A stretch of DNA of 10,860 nucleotides from JBDHUX01 sp039809405 (GTDB lineage: Bacteria > Patescibacteriota > Gracilibacteria > Absconditabacterales > Absconditicoccaceae). The notes beneath the pieces are model-generated. The model did no database searches and was not told the DNA's origin. It saw nothing but the letters and a program-made list of their open reading frames with translations. Location: positions 1 through 10,860 of the forward strand of contig JBDHUX010000028.1 in the NCBI GenBank assembly GCA_039809405.1, in the 5' to 3' direction. Each line of letters begins with the position of its first letter. The first letter of the stretch is position 1. Shown here one piece after another: positions 8,278-10,860 of this stretch. A program made the position numbers and the translations under genes.

Positions 8278-9408
8278 TTAATATCACAACAAACTTTCAA
8301 AGACTCATACACTATCCAATCTTTCCCAACTAAATCACTCTCTTCAAAAATGTCCAAATGCTGTAGTATTTACATACTTCTGTTTGGTCAGATCAAGTTT
8401 GGATATAATACCACGAGGAGAAAGATCAAACTGATCATATATTAGCTTTACTATCTTATCTGGATCCACCTTAGCTGTGCCAAAACAGTCCAGATATATC
8501 CCAAGTGGCTGGGCCACACCTATCGCATAGCTGATCTGTATCTCACAGCGATTTGCTAGTCTGCTTGCTACGATATTTTTTGCAAGATAACGAGCCATAT
8601 AGGCACCTGATCTATCTACTTTTGTAGGATCTTTACCAGAAAATGCTCCACCACCATGTCTGCCAATACCTCCATAAGTATCTACGATAATTTTACGACC
8701 AGTTAATCCAGTATCTCAAATAGGTCAGCCTATTGTAAATATACCAGTAGGATTTATGTGTAAGACGATATCATCATGCCATAAATCTCCTAATACTGGC
8801 TTGATTACATTGCTTATAATGTCTTTGTGTATCTTTTCTTGTGATACATCTGCTAAGTGCTGAGTGCTGAGTACTACAGCATGTACTTTGGGACGGTCTT
8901 GCTCATCATAAGATATAGTCACTTGTGTTTTCCCATCGGGTAGTAAATAATCCAAAATTGAGGATAATCTAACTTGAGTCAATTTTTCAGATAAGCGATG
9001 GGCCAAGTGTATAGTTAGCGGCATATAAACATCAGTCTCATCGGTTGCGTATCAATACATCAGTCACTGATCACCAGCTCCACCGCTATCAACTCACACA
9101 GCAATATCAGGTGATTGTGTATGAACTAAATTAATAATAGTACAGTTATTACCATCAAAACAAGCTACTTCACTATCATATCAGATATCCACTATCTGCT
9201 TCCTTACAATAGATGGTATATCTATATCAGCACTACAGCTGATCTCACCACCAACTACAACAGTATCAGTAGTGATAAAACATTCACAAGCAACTCTTGC
9301 ATTAGGATCTTGCTCAAGACAAGCACCAAGGATCGCATCAGATATACGATCACAGATCTTATCTGGATGTCATGGAGTCACAGACTCCGAACTAAGTAAA
9401 CGGTACAT
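8278..9408 (-). CDS. metK: S-adenosylmethionine synthetase
   Basis: Makes SAM from methionine and ATP in the cytoplasm; 376 residues against about 384 in E. coli. All signatures are present: SVTPGHPDKICDRISDAIL (9-27), GGAGDQGLMYGYATDE (109-124), the IGDTGLTGRKIIVDTYGG block (230-247), GGGAFSGKDPTKVDRS (252-267) and the C-terminal TTAFGHFGREGFSWE (348-362). About eleven TGA codons decode as Gly, including the glycine of GHPDK and both glycines of HFGREGF. There are no CGA or CGG codons, and all Arg are AGA, AGG, CGT or CGC. ATG at 9408 is fixed by the conserved N-terminus. The gene is preceded by a SAM-I riboswitch with a terminator just before the start, so it is probably shut off by its own product. 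Confidence 0.98.
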
Positions 9409-9420
9409 TTTAGATTTGAT

Positions 9421-9460
9421 TAAAAGATAAAAAACTTCCATATTACTGAAAGTTTCTAGA
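9421..9460 (-). terminator. Attenuator terminator of the metK leader
   Basis: On the minus strand AAACTTTC pairs with GGAAGTTT across the 8-base loop AGTAATAT, one G-U pair, followed by TTTATCTTTT; the stem can extend two pairs at its base. It ends 12 bases before the metK start. Just upstream, TATATCT (9458-9464) is complementary to AGATATA (9511-9517), the 3' strand of the riboswitch P1. That pairing would compete with P1 and disturb the base of the terminator, as in a classical OFF-switch. Confidence 0.72.
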
Positions 9461-9508
9461 TATAAGAAGTGTTATTGTGACAGGTTAGTTTTGACTTATC
9501 TATCACAT

Positions 9509-9611
9509 GATATATCTGTCCACTTTCATGGTAGGATGTAGCACCTTACATATTTGTAGGTTGCTGGGACAGTCTACGAGCCTTTTCTCTCTTGTCCACT
9601 CTTGATATGTC
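9509..9611 (-). ncRNA. SAM-I (S-box) riboswitch aptamer
   Basis: The minus strand shows the S-box order. P1 5' strand ATATC leads into AAGAGTGG, then the P2 arm ending in GTCCCAGCAACC (GCAACC at 9559-9564), a P3 hairpin (CCTACA...TGTAAGG), AAGGTGCTACATCC matching the family's GGUGCxAAxUCC, ACCATGAAAGTGG, and CAGATATA returning to close P1. It lies 100 bases before metK, the enzyme making the ligand, with a terminator between them. The outer P1 pairs are weak and A/T-rich. A SAM-I/IV variant is possible. Confidence 0.87.
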
Positions 9612-9635
9612 GTACGACAATAAGTAAAACTTATT

Positions 9636-9641
9636 ATTATA
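9636..9641 (-). promoter_or_regulatory. Putative -10 box of the metK leader promoter
   Basis: GGTATAAT on the minus strand lies about 25 bases before the start of the SAM aptamer, which is the right place for transcription to begin just ahead of P1. No good -35 hexamer is found at 16-18 bases, so the call rests on the TATAAT box and its position. Confidence 0.4.
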
Positions 9642-9682
9642 CCTCGTACAGTGTAAATATTTTTTATCGTAAATCAATAAAA

Positions 9683-9719
9683 TAATTGATATGAAGATAA
9701 TCTATAATTTTTGGTAAAA
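9683..9719 (+). repeat. Dispersed 37-base repeat, copy B
   Basis: Same element as 5439-5475, with one difference (G for A in TGATATGAAGATAATCT). It lies about 40 bases upstream of the putative metK -10 box. A shorter relative, TGATATAAAGATAATCT, lies on the minus strand at 821-837, spanning the stop codon of the CorC-like gene upstream of galU. Confidence 0.6.
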
Positions 9720-9772
9720 TAATAACTATACCATCTATTATATGTATGAAGTTGAAGAATATACTCAAATAA

Positions 9773-9994
9773 CTAATGAGAAGACTCTTCATCTTCAAAA
9801 AGAGATAGCATACTTTCTGCAAAATCTCTACTAGAAAGTTCTCTATCGATCTTCTCTATATCAGAGCTGACTGAGTCTGCTCTACTCATATCATCAGATC
9901 TAATCGCTTCTTGTAGCATTATGTTGCACCTTGTCTTCATATCTCTAAGATACTCTTCATCAAATTCTCAGATGTTTTCTGGTCGTAATTTCAT
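9773..9994 (-). CDS. Hypothetical 73-residue acidic protein
   Basis: The protein begins with MKL, a CGA codon (probably Trp) and PENIGEFDEEYL, where the Gly is TGA. It continues through MKTRCNIMLQEAI and RADSVSSDIEKIDRE, and ends in FEDEESSH. It is strongly acidic and predicted helical, perhaps coiled. It follows the zincin-like gene by 31 bases on the same strand and is probably cotranscribed from the promoter at 10421-10450. ATG at 9994 is the first start. No Shine-Dalgarno is visible and no family was recognised. The intact frame and A/T-rich third positions support a real gene. Confidence 0.6.
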
Positions 9995-10025
9995 TTGTAT
10001 TTGATTATAAGTATGTAAATTAAAA

Positions 10026-10367
10026 TTAATCAGAGCACAATAATCATTTTTTCTTCTTGTCTATTTTATACCTTTTTACTTTATAAAGTATAGTATCAAG
10101 ATTTTTGTCTATTTCATTCGCAAGGATGCAAACGAGTTGTTCCTCTATTTTTGGATCAATAACAGGATCAGATGTACGAGTATAGTAGTACTTTTCAAAT
10201 ATACAATGTATCAATTCATGTATTATCGTCTCTCTAAGCTCTCATATCTCTAGTCCATCCTTTATAGTCATCTCACCATCATCATACTCCCCACAATTAG
10301 AGATATCACCGTACTCAAAATTTATATCTTCTCATTTTACAATTAGATCTTTATTTATCTCGGACAT
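10026..10367 (-). CDS. Small zincin-like putative metallopeptidase (HELIH)
   Basis: 113 residues with ETIIHELIHCIF (46-57), a helix carrying the HExxH zinc-binding and catalytic motif (H50, E51, H54). IEEQLVCILANEI (74-86) follows, and E75 or E76 could be the third ligand. The layout resembles small phage and accessory zincins with a short HExxH domain. There is no signal peptide, so it would act in the cytoplasm. Three TGA codons give Gly (residues 12, 42 and 108). The last residues are lysine-rich. The promoter at 10421-10450 reads into it, and the acidic 73-residue protein follows by 31 bases; they may act together, which is inference. The substrate is unknown, and HExxH alone could arise by chance, though its context here looks like a real zincin helix. 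Confidence 0.7.
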
Positions 10368-10411
10368 CTTGTATCTATAATTTTATAATTAGTAAATCAT
10401 GAAAAAATAAA

Positions 10412-10425
10412 TATAATCAGATTAT
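10412..10425. repeat. Palindromic 14-mer TATAATCAGATTAT, copy 2
   Basis: Identical to 814-827. Here it covers the minus-strand -10 box, so a protein bound to it would block the promoter of the zincin-like gene. An operator role is inferred from position only. Confidence 0.4.
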
Positions 10426-10450
10426 ATAAATATCATACTACTTAAGTCAA
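10421..10450 (-). promoter_or_regulatory. Sigma70-type promoter for the zincin-like gene
   Basis: TTGACT (10445-10450), an 18-base spacer and a perfect TATAAT (10421-10426), pointing at the ATG at 10367, in the 107-base gap after glmS. It is the best -35/-10 pair in the window. Confidence 0.7.
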
Positions 10451-10474
10451 TACAATTTTCGCGACAATAGATAA

Positions 10475-10860
10475 TTATTTTACAGTCACACTTTTTGCCA
10501 AATTTCTTGGCTTATCAATATCTCTACCTAGTAAATCTGCCACATGATAAGCAAACAACTGTCATACCACAGCAGAAAATATAGGCATAAGCTCTGGACA
10601 AGTAGTTGGGATTTTTACACACCAATCTGCTCACGGTACATCTACATCACTTATGACTAGTATCTTTCAGTTTCTAGCTTTGATTTCATGCAAAGATCAA
10701 AGATTTTTTTGATATAATTCGTCATTTGGTATAAATAACACTGTAGGAAAATTCCCATCAATAAGAGCAAGTGGGCCATGTTTTAACTCTCAAGCTGGGT
10801 ATGCTTCTGCATGTATATATGAAATCTCTTTTAATTTCAATGCACTCTCATAGGCAATAG
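10475..10860 (-). CDS. glmS: Glutamine-fructose-6-phosphate aminotransferase, C-terminal part
   Basis: The last 127 residues of GlmS, which makes glucosamine-6-phosphate for cell-wall amino sugars. The second SIS (isomerase) domain is recognised from [20 protein letters not shown] and KHGPLALID, a mid-domain stretch typical of the family (ending VVGQLFAYHVADLLGRDIDK), and the nearly invariant C-terminus PRNLAKSVTVK. Five TGA codons decode as Gly, among them the glycines of AGELKHGPL and VVGQ. The N-terminal glutaminase domain and start lie outside the window. The gene ends at a TAA, followed by the promoter of the next gene. Confidence 0.96.

Noticed and set aside
9742..9834. Plus-strand 30-residue ORF beginning MYEVEEYTQ
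   Set aside because: Too short and mostly antisense to the better-supported 73-residue acidic protein; no promoter or ribosome binding site.
1..10860. Mass pseudogenisation by nonsense mutations
   Set aside because: Every interruption is TGA, never TAA or TAG, and each falls where glycine is expected; recoding explains this and decay does not.

Overview
This window most likely comes from an uncultivated member of the Absconditabacteria (SR1)/Gracilibacteria branch of the candidate phyla radiation. The main evidence is the genetic code. Every recognisable gene lies on the minus strand and is interrupted by many in-frame TGA triplets. Read as glycine, these restore textbook motifs, for example GHPDK in MetK, FGELAPKS in the CorC-like protein and the AGELKHGPL signature in GlmS. 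CGA and CGG fall where the families carry tryptophan or where a transmembrane helix would not tolerate arginine, while CGT and CGC remain arginine. UGA=Gly with CGA/CGG=Trp matches the code I know as Absconditabacterales (NCBI table 37); UGA=Gly alone would be table 25. Under the standard code the genes look like strings of short ORFs, which is an artefact. All coordinates below use only TAA and TAG as stops.

Layout in transcription order, from high to low coordinates. The 3' end of glmS (GlcN-6-P synthase) enters at the right edge. A good sigma70-type promoter precedes a small HELIH zincin-like protein and a 73-residue acidic protein. A 37-base dispersed repeat, a promoter-like -10 box and a SAM-I riboswitch with an intrinsic terminator then lead into metK. 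After metK comes an accessory patch: a 36-residue ORF resembling the N-terminus of a DNA methyltransferase, a DUF3293 protein, a short stretch with two competing open frames (possibly a frameshifted gene), and a GH3-superfamily adenylate-forming enzyme. Past an intergenic stretch holding a second copy of the repeat come a DUF805-type membrane protein with a long acidic Ser/Thr-rich tail and a clear terminator, then thrS without a TGS domain, a CorC/HlyC-type CNNM-CBS membrane protein, and a GalU-like sugar nucleotidylyltransferase that runs off the left edge.

Functionally this is mostly housekeeping: cell-envelope sugar precursors (GlmS, GalU), the SAM supply with SAM feedback, threonyl-tRNA charging and ion transport. 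The 7.2-8.2 kb patch is the accessory part, and the GH3-like enzyme is its most interesting gene. No Shine-Dalgarno sequence is visible before any gene; leaders are A/T-rich. I saw no tRNA, rRNA, CRISPR array or insertion sequence.
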